Source of the DNA: Chitinophagaceae bacterium
Lineage (GTDB): Bacteria > Bacteroidota > Bacteroidia > Chitinophagales > Chitinophagaceae
DNA: 64,000 bases
Direction of reading: 5' to 3'
Assembly (NCBI GenBank): GCA_019638475.1
Contig: JAHBTR010000001.1
Span: forward strand, 496,001-560,000
Below, in pieces: positions 26,070-37,001 of the stretch. The translations under genes were made by a program, and so were the position numbers. Under the pieces are notes generated by a model. The model was given only the letters and a program-made list of their open reading frames with translations, ran no database searches and was not told where the DNA came from. Each line of letters starts with the position of its first letter. The first letter of the stretch is position 1.

Positions 26070-26130
26070 TTCAGAGTCTTTTATCTGCTGCACAAAAACT
26101 ATATAAGGAGACTCTTTGAAAATGAAAAAC
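26070..26130 (+). repeat. Dispersed hairpin repeat CAGAGTC...AAGGAGACTCTT, copy 2
   Basis: Second copy of the element at 3708-3768, in the same orientation, with AGAGTC/GACTCT arms and a shared tail running into GAAAAA. Confidence 0.6.
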
Positions 26131-26169
26131 TATGTTGATATAGTGTGTACATCATAGCTTTTATACAAC

Positions 26170-26389
26170 GAACTTGTTTAGACTTTTAATTTTTTACGAA
26201 TTGTGAACAAAAAACGCTGTCAGCCTTGTCACATTGAGCCTGTCGAAATGTGTCGAAGGCGAGGTTTAAAAAATATGCTTCAATTAATCGGTTTCGGCAT
26301 GTTTCGACAAACTCAACATGACAAAACCTGACAACTTTCACTTTTTTTAGCTTCGGGTATATTAAATTGATAAAAGTCTAAACAAGTTC
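26170..26389. mobile_element. MITE-like element with 19-bp terminal inverted repeats
   Basis: GAACTTGTTTAGACTTTTA at 26170-26188 is the exact reverse complement of 26371-26389. The flanks carry a direct AAC on both sides (26167-26169 and 26390-26392), a possible 3-bp target duplication. Inside, a second inverted pair (TGTCACATTGAGCCTGTCG at 26227-26245 and the imperfect partner around 26303-26322) makes a long hairpin. There is no reading frame, so it would need a transposase from elsewhere. The rest of 26390-26517 is plain spacer. Confidence 0.7.
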
Positions 26390-26517
26390 AACTTTAAACT
26401 ATTCTATTTACCAATTTTTTATTATGAAAATTCTATAAACTCCCAACTTGTTGCTCCAAAATGAATGAACATTTTTAATTTATTCTTATTACTTTCGGGT
26501 GTTACATAATTTATATA

Positions 26518-27165
26518 ATGCAAATAACATTAAACAATATTGTACCTACTCCACTAAAAGATACATTGCTGAAAAGAAAATCTGATGTATGGAATACTAC
26601 ACAAAATTTTTCAAGCAATGATTGGATAAAAATTAAAGCCCCAAGTGGTACAGGAAAAACTACTTTAATACATATTCTATATAAGCTAAGATTTGATTTT
26701 GATGGCTCTTTATTATGGAACAATATTTCTACCAATCAAATTAATGAAACAGCATTAGCTACTATTCGTCAAGAGAAATTGAGTATTATTTTTCAAGATT
26801 TAAAATTATTTCCTAACCTTACTGCCAGAGAAAATATAGAACTGAAAAGAGTTTTACCAAAACCTTATTACGATGCTTCAGCAATAGATTTAATGGCAGA
26901 AAAATTAGGTGTTACACATATTTTACATCAACGTACTGGGCTTTGTAGTTATGGAGAACAACAACGTATAGCCATTATCAGAGCATTGATACAACCTTTT
27001 GAATTGTTATTGATGGATGAACCTTTTAGCCACTTAGATAAAGAAAATACTTCTATTGCTGCTACTTTAATTGCAGAAGAATGTATTAGGAGAAATGCTG
27101 GTTTTGTATTAACAGATTTAGACGATGACAATCATTTCAATTATTCCAAACAATTAAGCCTTTAA
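26518..27165 (+). CDS. ABC transporter ATPase, LolD/MacB-like, divergent
   Basis: 215 residues. Walker A is APSGTGKTTL (41-50), the Q loop is IIFQDLKLFP, the signature is CSYGEQQRIAI in place of LSGGQ, and Walker B is LLLMDEPFSHLD. The switch His expected after FVLT is missing: the sequence is TDLDDD. The N-terminal strand region is also shortened. The gene starts at ATG and is followed 10 bp later by its FtsX-type permease. Altered signature and switch imply slow or regulated ATP hydrolysis, as in mechanotransmitter ABC pairs such as FtsEX. Confidence 0.85.
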   Translation: MQITLNNIVPTPLKDTLLKRKSDVWNTTQNFSSNDWIKIKAPSGTGKTTLIHILYKLRFDFDGSLLWNNISTNQINETALATIRQEKLSIIFQDLKLFPNLTARENIELKRVLPKPYYDASAIDLMAEKLGVTHILHQRTGLCSYGEQQRIAIIRALIQPFELLLMDEPFSHLDKENTSIAATLIAEECIRRNAGFVLTDLDDDNHFNYSKQLSL

Positions 27166-27175
27166 ATAATTTTTC

Positions 27176-28363
27176 ATGCTATTTACTTTATTAAAAAAAA
27201 TAATTAAAACATCGGCTGGTAAAACAAAATTTATCATGGCTTTTGTTGGGCTTTCTGTGGCTTTGGTATTAATATTATTGGCTATTCAAATTCAGGCAAA
27301 TTATAACCAACTACTACATGGAAAAAGCAATACAGACAGTACTGCCAATTTTTTAGTGATTAATAAAGAAGTCAATAATAATACTGTAAATGCCACTATT
27401 TTAAGCAATGAAGTTTTAGCCAAATTAAAAGAACAACCTTTTATAGAAGCAGTAGGCAATATAAGTGGTGGACGATTTAAAGCCTCTATAGAAAGTTTAA
27501 TTAGTTCATTTCCTTTTTATACAGATATTGCTTTTGAAAGTGTGCAAAATGAATTTATTGATGTAAATACTAAAGACTGGAATTGGAATGAAGAATCAAA
27601 TTTTATTCCAATGATTATTCCCAATATGTTTTTAGATATTTATAATTTTCAATTTTCTATTTCTCAAGGTTATCCTCAAATTACGCCAGATGCTTTAAAG
27701 ATGATGAACTTTAAAGTAAATTTATACAACACTAATGGACAAGTACAAAGTTATATTGGACGTATTGTAGGTTTTAGCGATAGAATATCCAGCGTTTTAG
27801 TACCTCAAAGTTTTATGAATTGGGCTAACGAAAAATTTGGCAATAACAAAACTACTAACCCAGGCAGAGTAGTGATTAGAACAAAAGACCCTGGAAACCC
27901 AGCATTGGTACAGTTTTTAAAAGATAATGGATTAACAACAGATGCAGATAAAACAAGATTTAGTAAGTACAGACAAATAGTTAATGTAATAACCAATGTA
28001 AGTTGGGTTACTGGAGCAGTTATGTTATTGTTTGCTTTATTGGTATTTACTTTATTTATACAACTTACTATTGCATCTTGTAAAAATGAAATTCAATTAC
28101 TGATAACTTTAGGAGCATCGCCAAAGCAGTTACAATCTTTTTTAATGAAGCAATTTTTTCCGCCTAATATTTTTATTGTATTAATAGCATTGATATTAAT
28201 TGCTGTTGTGCAGTTTGCATTGTTTGCATTATTAAAAGCACAAAATATTTTTGTAAGTAAATTTATTTCTTATTACACAATTATTGCAGCAGTTATTGTA
28301 TTGCTGTTATTATGGTGGGTAAATAAAGCTGCTATTAAAAAGTATATAAAAGGAAAAGAGTAA
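27176..28363 (+). CDS. ABC transporter permease, FtsX/MacB type
   Basis: 395 residues with the FtsX-like layout: one N-terminal membrane helix (about 18-40), a periplasmic domain of about 230 residues, and three C-terminal helices (about 280-300, 325-350 and 360-380). The cytoplasmic loop CKNEIQLLITLGASPKQLQSF is the coupling helix that contacts the ATPase. It ends 6 bp from the convergent flavin reductase gene. The substrate, if any, is unknown. Confidence 0.85.
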   Translation: MLFTLLKKIIKTSAGKTKFIMAFVGLSVALVLILLAIQIQANYNQLLHGKSNTDSTANFLVINKEVNNNTVNATILSNEVLAKLKEQPFIEAVGNISGGRFKASIESLISSFPFYTDIAFESVQNEFIDVNTKDWNWNEESNFIPMIIPNMFLDIYNFQFSISQGYPQITPDALKMMNFKVNLYNTNGQVQSYIGRIVGFSDRISSVLVPQSFMNWANEKFGNNKTTNPGRVVIRTKDPGNPALVQFLKDNGLTTDADKTRFSKYRQIVNVITNVSWVTGAVMLLFALLVFTLFIQLTIASCKNEIQLLITLGASPKQLQSFLMKQFFPPNIFIVLIALILIAVVQFALFALLKAQNIFVSKFISYYTIIAAVIVLLLLWWVNKAAIKKYIKGKE

Positions 28364-28369
28364 TTTGTA

Positions 28370-29260
28370 TTATACATTTTCTCCAGCCAATAATACTTGC
28401 CAAGCATCATCAATTTTCTTTTGGCTCAATAATGTTTTAGCATATAAGTGCAATTCTTTTTCCATTTCTGTTGGGTTGATAGAAAAATATTGAATAATAT
28501 TTGTCAATTTTTCATCATAAAAAGCCACATTTATTTCTGGTAAAATTTGCACATTGGCTAACATGCCTAAATCATTTCCTGTAAGTATGTGGCTGTTTCT
28601 AATGCTTTCTGGCAAAGCATCTACACCAATACCCAATTCTTTAATTGGTTTTGGCACAGTAAATAAATTTTGTTTATTCATTACTGCATAAGTATCTCCC
28701 CCAAGCCTTGCTATATGACGAATTTTATGATGGTCTATCATAGTTCCTTCATCATTCAAAATACTTTCATTAACGTGCATATACATTACTTCTGCAAAAA
28801 TTAATTGTCCTGCACCGCCTTTATCTCCTAAATTTTTTGTTTCAATTACTTTACATTCTAAATTTATTTTAGCTTCTTTTACCATAGGTGGTTGTACAAT
28901 ACTTGCTTTAGTTTTTGTAAAACCAGCTTTTATAAATTCATCTATATTTTTAGCATATTCACAACTGCTAAGGCTTACTTGTTGCACCATATCATAATCA
29001 CAAATATTGATAACAACTTCTGGTACTTCTAATACATTTAAGAAAGTATGTTTTAAATGATTATCTCTACCACTACGAGAAGGAGAAAAAATAACAATGG
29101 GTGGATTGGTAGAAAATAAATTGAAAAAAGAAAAAGGACTAAGATTTACATTACCCTCTTTGTCTATTGTGCTTGCAAAACAAATAGGGCGTGGTGCTAT
29201 AGCATGTTGTAACCAAGCCTGACGTTGAGGTATAGAAAGTTCAGGAATATTAATCTGCAT
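28370..29260 (-). CDS. Flavin reductase-like (DIM6/NTAB) protein
   Basis: 296 residues with an FMN-binding split barrel in the first 200: APRPICFASTIDKEGNVNLSPFSFFN is the family opening, and FSPSRSGRDNHLKHT and DKGGAGQLIFAEV follow. Members reduce or bind FMN; here the substrate is unknown. The ATG at 29260 is used, since the upstream in-frame TTG at 29281 lies inside the promoter core TATTTTTG. Confidence 0.86.
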   Translation of the reverse strand: MQINIPELSIPQRQAWLQHAIAPRPICFASTIDKEGNVNLSPFSFFNLFSTNPPIVIFSPSRSGRDNHLKHTFLNVLEVPEVVINICDYDMVQQVSLSSCEYAKNIDEFIKAGFTKTKASIVQPPMVKEAKINLECKVIETKNLGDKGGAGQLIFAEVMYMHVNESILNDEGTMIDHHKIRHIARLGGDTYAVMNKQNLFTVPKPIKELGIGVDALPESIRNSHILTGNDLGMLANVQILPEINVAFYDEKLTNIIQYFSINPTEMEKELHLYAKTLLSQKKIDDAWQVLLAGENV

Positions 29261-29278
29261 AAATAAAAAATATGAATG

Positions 29279-29286
29279 CAAAAATA
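29279..29286 (-). promoter_or_regulatory. -7 promoter core of the flavin reductase-like gene
   Basis: The minus strand reads TATTTTTG followed by C, 18 bp upstream of the ATG. Confidence 0.5.
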
Positions 29287-29290
29287 AACG

Positions 29291-29959
29291 TTAATCTTCT
29301 AAAGCCCTATTTAAAAAATGAATAAAAGGAATCATGGTTTCAAAACTTGTAACAATGTTTTTTAACAATGAGGCTTCAGTTAGTTCTTTATCAGCAATAT
29401 TTTTTAAAACAATAAAACTTTTAAATTTTAAATATTCAATAGCAGCATTGTTGATGTCATAACCTTTTGGAGGACGAGTTAAAACATATTCTTTATTTTT
29501 TTCTAACCCGCCAAACTGTGTTATTAATTTTTTAGCAGTAATCATTTTGTGAAATTCATTAGCATTATAATCTATTTCCTGCCGTACTTTTTGCAATTCT
29601 GCTGCCATAGGCATCCACAAACCTCCTGCAATAAAACTTTGTCCCGGTTCTGCATGAAAATAATAGCCTGCCAACAATGTTTTTTTGCCTCCTTTGCTAA
29701 AACTTGCCCCCATATTGGTTTTGTACGGACTTTTATCTTTACTGAAACGGACGTCTCTGTTTATTCTAAACACACACTTTTTAGCTTCAACACCTTCAAG
29801 TGTGGTATCTTTTTTCTTTAGCTCATGCAAAACTTTTTCAATGAACAATAAATAATCTGCCTTAGCGGTTTCATATATTGTACGGTTTTTCTCAAACCAT
29901 TCTTTGTGGTTGTTTTTCTTTAAGTTTTTTAAAAATTGTATAGTAGTTGGTTGTAGCAT
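29291..29959 (-). CDS. DUF2461 family protein
   Basis: 222 residues. FLKNLKKNNHKEWFEKNR is the typical opening, FRINRDVRFSKDKSPYKTN the central signature, and GGLWMPMAAELQKVRQEID follows. The family is widespread in bacteria and fungi with no known activity. The ATG at 29959 is preferred over a TTG two codons upstream. It begins 11 bp after the aminotransferase gene on the same strand. Confidence 0.88.
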   Translation of the reverse strand: MLQPTTIQFLKNLKKNNHKEWFEKNRTIYETAKADYLLFIEKVLHELKKKDTTLEGVEAKKCVFRINRDVRFSKDKSPYKTNMGASFSKGGKKTLLAGYYFHAEPGQSFIAGGLWMPMAAELQKVRQEIDYNANEFHKMITAKKLITQFGGLEKNKEYVLTRPPKGYDINNAAIEYLKFKSFIVLKNIADKELTEASLLKNIVTSFETMIPFIHFLNRALED

Positions 29960-29970
29960 AAACAATGATT

Positions 29971-31140
29971 TTACAGTTCAATTAAATTGGTGGTTGCAAT
30001 AATATCTTTCAAAGCATTTGCTAAAGTATCTAAATCTTTTTGTGTATTAAACACCTGAACGGAATAACGCAAAAATATTGTATCATCTTGCCGCATTACA
30101 GGAATTTCAATTTTATATTTATCATACAACAATGCTTTCAATTTTTCAGGTTCTTTGGTTTTAATGCGTGTGCTGTACATCTGTACCAAAAAATTATCAT
30201 TAATAGGGCAGATTGGTGTTGCCTGTAAAATGTTTAAAATGCTATGAGCATTATTTTTCACCAATTCCCTGCATGTTGCAGCAACATTTTCCCAATTATT
30301 TTCCTGCATAAATTTTATAGCAGTCGGCACAGTCAGGAATGCTGAAATATCTCTTGTTCCCTGCATTTGATGATAATCTAAAAATTGGGAATGAGAGGGA
30401 AAAAGAGCTTTATAACCCCAACTTACCACCAAAGGCTCTATCAAATGTTGCAATTCTTTTTTCACGTACAAAAAAGAGCTTCCTTTTGCTGTCATCATCC
30501 ATTTGTGGCAAGCTCCTGTATAAAAATCAGCTTGCAATGTTTGCAGGTTCAAGGGTATTTGCCCCGGAGCATGAGCACCGTCAACAAAAGTGAGTAAGCC
30601 ATATTCTTTTGCTTTGGTACAAATTTCTTCAACAGGCAAACGCAATGCTGTTGTGCTTGTAATATGGCTGATGAAAACCATTTTTGTTTTAGCAGTCAGT
30701 CCTTTAAAAAACTGTTCTATAAAATCTTCTTTGGTGGTTAACGGAAATTTTATTTTTTGCCGAACATATTTTGCTCCTGCTTTTTCGCAATAAAAATCCC
30801 ATGTTTTATCGCAAGCACCATATTCTATATCGGTAGCAAGAATTTCATCGCCTGCCTGCAAGTGAAAACTTTTTGCCACCATATTTACCCCATAAGATGG
30901 ATTGGTTATATACACAATATCATCTTCATGGCAATGAATGTACTCACTTAATGCTTTGCGTGATTGTTGTAAATATTGCAAGCCTCTTACTGCTAAAAAT
31001 TGTACAGGTTCTTGCTCTAACTCTAATTGGTATTGTTGATATTTTTCAAACACAGGCTTTACTGCTGCACCAAACGAACCAAAATTTAGAAAAGTAATAT
31101 GGGAGTTTAATAAAAACTGAGATGATAAATTGTTTGTCAT
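29971..31140 (-). CDS. Class V aminotransferase (isopenicillin-N epimerase-like)
   Basis: 389-residue PLP enzyme of fold type I. YITNPSYGVNMVAKSF binds the cofactor phosphate, FVDGAHAPGQIPLNL holds the Asp and His at the ring, and TGACHKWMMTAKGSSF contains the Schiff-base Lys. The close relatives are annotated as isopenicillin-N epimerase or cysteine desulfurase-like enzymes, but the mobile Cys loop of true desulfurases is not evident. Physiological substrate unknown. Confidence 0.9.
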   Translation of the reverse strand: MTNNLSSQFLLNSHITFLNFGSFGAAVKPVFEKYQQYQLELEQEPVQFLAVRGLQYLQQSRKALSEYIHCHEDDIVYITNPSYGVNMVAKSFHLQAGDEILATDIEYGACDKTWDFYCEKAGAKYVRQKIKFPLTTKEDFIEQFFKGLTAKTKMVFISHITSTTALRLPVEEICTKAKEYGLLTFVDGAHAPGQIPLNLQTLQADFYTGACHKWMMTAKGSSFLYVKKELQHLIEPLVVSWGYKALFPSHSQFLDYHQMQGTRDISAFLTVPTAIKFMQENNWENVAATCRELVKNNAHSILNILQATPICPINDNFLVQMYSTRIKTKEPEKLKALLYDKYKIEIPVMRQDDTIFLRYSVQVFNTQKDLDTLANALKDIIATTNLIEL

Positions 31141-31206
31141 TGTATATGTATTCTTTGCCTTTAAAACATTTTATTGTAGAAACACCGCTAAGATAACTTT
31201 TACAGT

Positions 31207-31253
31207 AATAAAGAAACAAGCCTTTACAATTTGTAAAGGCTTGTTTCTTTATT
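31207..31253 (-). terminator. Perfect 23-bp hairpin after the WG-repeat gene
   Basis: A palindrome centred on 31230 pairs without mismatch over 23 bp on each side, with core AAGCCTTTACAA, and ends in A/T runs on both sides. It lies 20 bp beyond the WG-repeat stop (minus strand), so it should act as its terminator. The symmetric structure would also work for plus-strand transcription. Confidence 0.8.
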
Positions 31254-31272
31254 GTATAACAATTAATTTTAT

Positions 31273-31941
31273 TTATTCAGGTACTTCTTTGCCGGTTTTA
31301 TCTACCCTAAACCATTTACCATCTTTTAGTACCCCTGCTGTTCCTTTGTAAAAAGCACCAGCCGAATCATATTCAAAAGGAATAACAACTTCACCGGCTT
31401 TATTGATAAAGCCCCATTTTTCGTTAAATTTTGCCGCAGCTAAATCTTCCTTAAAATCAAATAAGTAATCATATTTACAAGAAATAACTTCCTTTCCTCT
31501 TGCATCTATAAAACCCCAATTGTGATTTAGTCTCACCCGTGCTAACCCTTCTACAAAACCCATAGCAGCATCATATTTAAAAGGAATTATCAATTTATCG
31601 GTTTTGTCTATAAAACCATATTTATTATTTAATACTGCCCACACCAAGCCCTCATAAAAACGAGAGTCAATATTATCATATTTTATCGGAATTACTTCCT
31701 TTCCTGTTTCATCTATAAAGCCCCATTTACCGCCTTTCCTATTTTTGTCGCAACCTATATTAACTATTGCTAACCCCTCTATAAAATCCACAGCAGCATC
31801 ATATTGGGGCTCAATTACAACTTTTCCACCAGCATCTTTGTAGCCATATTTGCCATTGTCGGCTTTAAATGGTCTTAATTCTTGTGCCTGTGCTGCTGCC
31901 ACCAAAACAGTAAGCAAGAGCATAATGAATATTTTTTTCAT
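31273..31941 (-). CDS. Secreted WG-repeat protein
   Basis: 222 residues from the ATG beginning MKKIFIML, with a signal peptide ending AAAQAQ. The mature part is six WG repeats of about 30 residues (KYGYKDAGGKVVI, KWGFIDETGKEVI, KYGFIDKTDKLII, NWGFIDARGKEVI, KWGFINKAGEVVI and the final KWFRVDKTGKEV). WG-repeat domains are thought to bind proteins or surface ligands; no enzyme motif is seen. An upstream frame extension exists but lacks a signal, so it is rejected. Confidence 0.9.
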   Translation of the reverse strand: MKKIFIMLLLTVLVAAAQAQELRPFKADNGKYGYKDAGGKVVIEPQYDAAVDFIEGLAIVNIGCDKNRKGGKWGFIDETGKEVIPIKYDNIDSRFYEGLVWAVLNNKYGFIDKTDKLIIPFKYDAAMGFVEGLARVRLNHNWGFIDARGKEVISCKYDYLFDFKEDLAAAKFNEKWGFINKAGEVVIPFEYDSAGAFYKGTAGVLKDGKWFRVDKTGKEVPE

Positions 31942-32030
31942 AATCATACAACTTTTACAGTATAAATTTTTAACAATAATACTAAAAGTAATACAAGTAA
32001 AAATACCCAATACAGGGCATTTTCTTTTAG

Positions 32031-32082
32031 CTAACACACAAGGCTAATAAGGAAAAGATGTTGTGGAAAAAGTATATAAATA
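32031..32082 (-). repeat. Dispersed repeat copy near ligA
   Basis: CTAACACACAAGGCTAATAAGG is the reverse complement of 26021-26042 with one difference. The following AAAAGTATAT stretch matches 25794-25805. Confidence 0.55.
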
Positions 32083-32112
32083 AAAAACTATATTTCTGCC
32101 ATGTTTTTTACA

Positions 32113-34293
<2,181 letters not shown>

Positions 34294-34427
34294 TTATTTT
34301 TCTATATACAATTTGTAATTATTTTGTAGAAAAATATTGCTTATTTAATGAGCAGATTTTTTTTAATAATAAAAAGATTTTTTTGTTCATAGCAGATTAA
34401 ATTATCTTGCCTCAAAATAATGCAAAA

Positions 34428-35678
34428 ATGTTAGAGAATTATCAGCACTCCGTTACAGAACGTTTTTTACAATATGTACAAATAGATACACAAAGTAATC
34501 CTCAAAGTGAAACACATCCTACAACAGTTAAACAAAAAGATTTATCAAACCTTTTAGCACAGCAATTACAAGTTTTAGGGCTAAAAGATGCAGCAGCAGA
34601 TGAGTTTGGTTATGTATATGCAACTATACCATCTAATAGCAATAAAAAAATACCTGTAATATGTTTTTGTAGCCATGTTGATACAGCTCCAGACTGTAGT
34701 GGTACTAATGTAAAACCAATAGTACATAAAAATTATTCTGGCAATGATATTGTGTTGCCAGACGATACAACACAAATTTTATCAGTAAAAGATTATCCTT
34801 ATTTAAAAGAGCATATAGGTAATACCATTATTACAGCAAGTGGCAATACTTTGTTGGGTGCTGATGATAAAGCAGGTGTTGCTATTATTATGGATATGGT
34901 TCAATATATGACTACACATCCAGAAATAAAACATGGTACTATCAAAATTTTATTTACACCAGATGAAGAAGTAGGACAAGGAACAGCTAAAGTAGATTTA
35001 CAAAAATTAGGAGCCGATTTTGGCTATACTTTAGATGGGGGAGAATTAGGTACTTTAGAAGATGAAACTTTTAGTGCAGATGCTGCTACTATTACAGTAA
35101 ATGGAATTATTGCTCACCCAGGTTATGCAAAAAATAAATTAGTAAATGCTCTAAAAATTGTTGGAGAAATTTTAGCAGCACTACCTAAAAATGAATTTAG
35201 CCCTGAAACAACAGAAGAAAGAGAAGGCTTTGTGCATCCTGTAAGCATAGAAGGTATTGCAGAAAAAGCAAGTATTCATTTTATAGTAAGAGATTTTGTT
35301 ACAGCCAATTTAGCAAAGCATGAAGCAAGGCTGCAACAAATAGCAGAAAATATTGTTTCTACATATCAGGGAGTAACTATGCAGTTTGATGTGCATGAAC
35401 AATATAGAAATATGAAAGAGGTTTTAGATAAAAACCCACAAGTAGTAGCTTATGCAGAGGAGGCTTATAAACGTTCAGGTATTTCTGTAGTAAATGAACC
35501 TATAAGAGGAGGTACAGATGGAAGTCGTTTGAGTTTTATGGGTTTACCAAGTCCTAATATTTTTACAGGAATGCAGGCTATACATAGTAAAAAAGAATGG
35601 ATAGGTGTAAAAGATATGGAAAAAGCTGTAGAAGTGTTGGTGCATCTTGCACAAGTTTGGGAAGAGAAAAGCAAATGA
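34428..35678 (+). CDS. pepT: Peptidase T (tripeptidase)
   Basis: Zinc aminopeptidase removing the N-terminal residue of tripeptides in the cytoplasm. 416 residues from ATG; an in-frame TTG seven codons earlier lies in the likely promoter. Metal site: H in FCSHVDTAPD, D in LLGADDKAG, the Glu pair in FTPDEEVGQG, D in GYTLDGGELG, and the terminal His in MQAIHSKKEW. RGGTDGSRLSFMG is the family signature. Confidence 0.95.
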   Translation: MLENYQHSVTERFLQYVQIDTQSNPQSETHPTTVKQKDLSNLLAQQLQVLGLKDAAADEFGYVYATIPSNSNKKIPVICFCSHVDTAPDCSGTNVKPIVHKNYSGNDIVLPDDTTQILSVKDYPYLKEHIGNTIITASGNTLLGADDKAGVAIIMDMVQYMTTHPEIKHGTIKILFTPDEEVGQGTAKVDLQKLGADFGYTLDGGELGTLEDETFSADAATITVNGIIAHPGYAKNKLVNALKIVGEILAALPKNEFSPETTEEREGFVHPVSIEGIAEKASIHFIVRDFVTANLAKHEARLQQIAENIVSTYQGVTMQFDVHEQYRNMKEVLDKNPQVVAYAEEAYKRSGISVVNEPIRGGTDGSRLSFMGLPSPNIFTGMQAIHSKKEWIGVKDMEKAVEVLVHLAQVWEEKSK

Positions 35679-35685
35679 ATAATTA

Positions 35686-35801
35686 GTGGTTAATGATTAA
35701 TGGTAAATGTTTAACTGAAAAAAATAATTGATTATTGAATATTTGAAATATAAATTTCAATGGTTAATGGTGAATGTTTAATGTTCAACTGAAAAAAATA
35801 A
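35686..35801 (+). repeat. Two diverged copies of GGTTAATG...AACTGAAAAAAATAA
   Basis: Copy A (35686-35728) and copy B (35760-35801) share GGTTAATGG-type words and the tail CAACTGAAAAAAATAA or TAACTGAAAAAAATAA. They fill the spacer between pepT and the ABC ATPase gene. Confidence 0.5.
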
Positions 35802-35823
35802 ATAACTTCTTAAAAATATAATC

Positions 35824-36723
35824 ATGAATACTTCGGTTCTTTCAATACAAAACTTAGTAAAACATTATGGAAATATAAAAGCCTTAGATGGTATAAGTTA
35901 TGATATACCCAAAGGAAGTGTTTATGGAATTTTAGGACCCAATGGAAGTGGAAAAACAACTACATTAGGTATAGTGCTAAATGTTTTAAACCAAACAAGT
36001 GGTTCTTATTTATGGTTTGGCAAACCTGATGATACTACTACAAGAAAACAAATAGGCAGTTTGTTAGAAACACCCAATTTTTATCATTATTTATCGGCAG
36101 TAGATAACTTAAAAATTACACAAGCTATTAGTAGAAGAGGCAATAAAGAAGATATAGACAAAGTATTAGATATTGTAAATCTTTCACAAAGAAAAAATAG
36201 TAAGTTTAGTACTTATAGTCTTGGTATGAAACAAAGATTAGCTATTGCTGCTGCATTATTAGGCAACCCAGAAGTACTGGTATTTGATGAACCAACCAAT
36301 GGCTTAGACCCTGTAGGTATAGCAGAAATAAGAGAGCTAATAAAAAAATTAGCACAAAATGGTACAACAATTATTATGGCAAGCCATTTATTAGATGAAG
36401 TAGAAAAAGTTTGTACCCATGTAGCCATTATGAAAAAAGGCACATTACTAACAGCTGGCTCTGTAAATGAAGTTTTGGTTAATGAAGATATTGTAGAAGT
36501 ATCATCAGAAAACTTAATTCAATTAGCCGATGTTGTAAAAAATTATACAGGAGTATTACAACTAAAACAAGAGCAAAATAAACTTCAACTTTACTTTAAA
36601 ATAGGCACTTCAAATCTTACAGACATTAACAATTATTGCTTTAAAAATGGTATAACACTAAATTTATTGACGATAAAGAGAAAAAGTTTAGAAGCTAAAT
36701 TTTTTGAATTGACCAACAATTAA
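35824..36723 (+). CDS. ABC-2-type transporter ATPase (CcmA/GldA-like)
   Basis: 299 residues. Walker A is GPNGSGKTTT (38-47), the signature is YSLGMKQRLAIA, Walker B is VLVFDEPTNGLD, and the switch is ASHLLDEV. The C-terminal 80 residues form the extension usual for ABC-2 exporters of the drug, Nat or Gld types. No permease gene follows; the next gene is susC 278 bp away. The partner must be elsewhere, so the substrate is unknown. Confidence 0.9.
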   Translation: MNTSVLSIQNLVKHYGNIKALDGISYDIPKGSVYGILGPNGSGKTTTLGIVLNVLNQTSGSYLWFGKPDDTTTRKQIGSLLETPNFYHYLSAVDNLKITQAISRRGNKEDIDKVLDIVNLSQRKNSKFSTYSLGMKQRLAIAAALLGNPEVLVFDEPTNGLDPVGIAEIRELIKKLAQNGTTIIMASHLLDEVEKVCTHVAIMKKGTLLTAGSVNEVLVNEDIVEVSSENLIQLADVVKNYTGVLQLKQEQNKLQLYFKIGTSNLTDINNYCFKNGITLNLLTIKRKSLEAKFFELTNN

Positions 36724-37001
36724 AACAAACTATTGGGATTAAAAATTTTATAGCTATTGAATTAATAATATTTCATATTTATAAATAAGTAATTTTTAAT
36801 TATTTAAAATAAATTTTAAAAATAAATAACAATTTTTGCAGCACATTACTATTATAATTGTCTTTACTTTTGTTAAGGTTTTGTTATCGGAATCTTACAA
36901 AAGAATTACCCTAATTATATAAAAAAGTTAAAAAAAATTATGGTAATTCAAAAAAATGTTAAATATTTGTCCCCAAGACAAAAGTCTATTAATCGTTTAA
37001 A

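Noticed and set aside
25681..26130. CRISPR array
   Set aside because: Repeat words recur, but spacing is irregular, copies are in both orientations and there are no cas genes.
29261..29281. TTG start for the flavin reductase-like gene
   Set aside because: The TTG is part of the TATTTTTG promoter core; the ATG at 29260 fits the family start.
31942..32037. N-terminal extension of the WG-repeat protein
   Set aside because: It would place the signal peptide inside the protein and begins in repeat-flanking DNA; the inner ATG gives a normal signal peptide.
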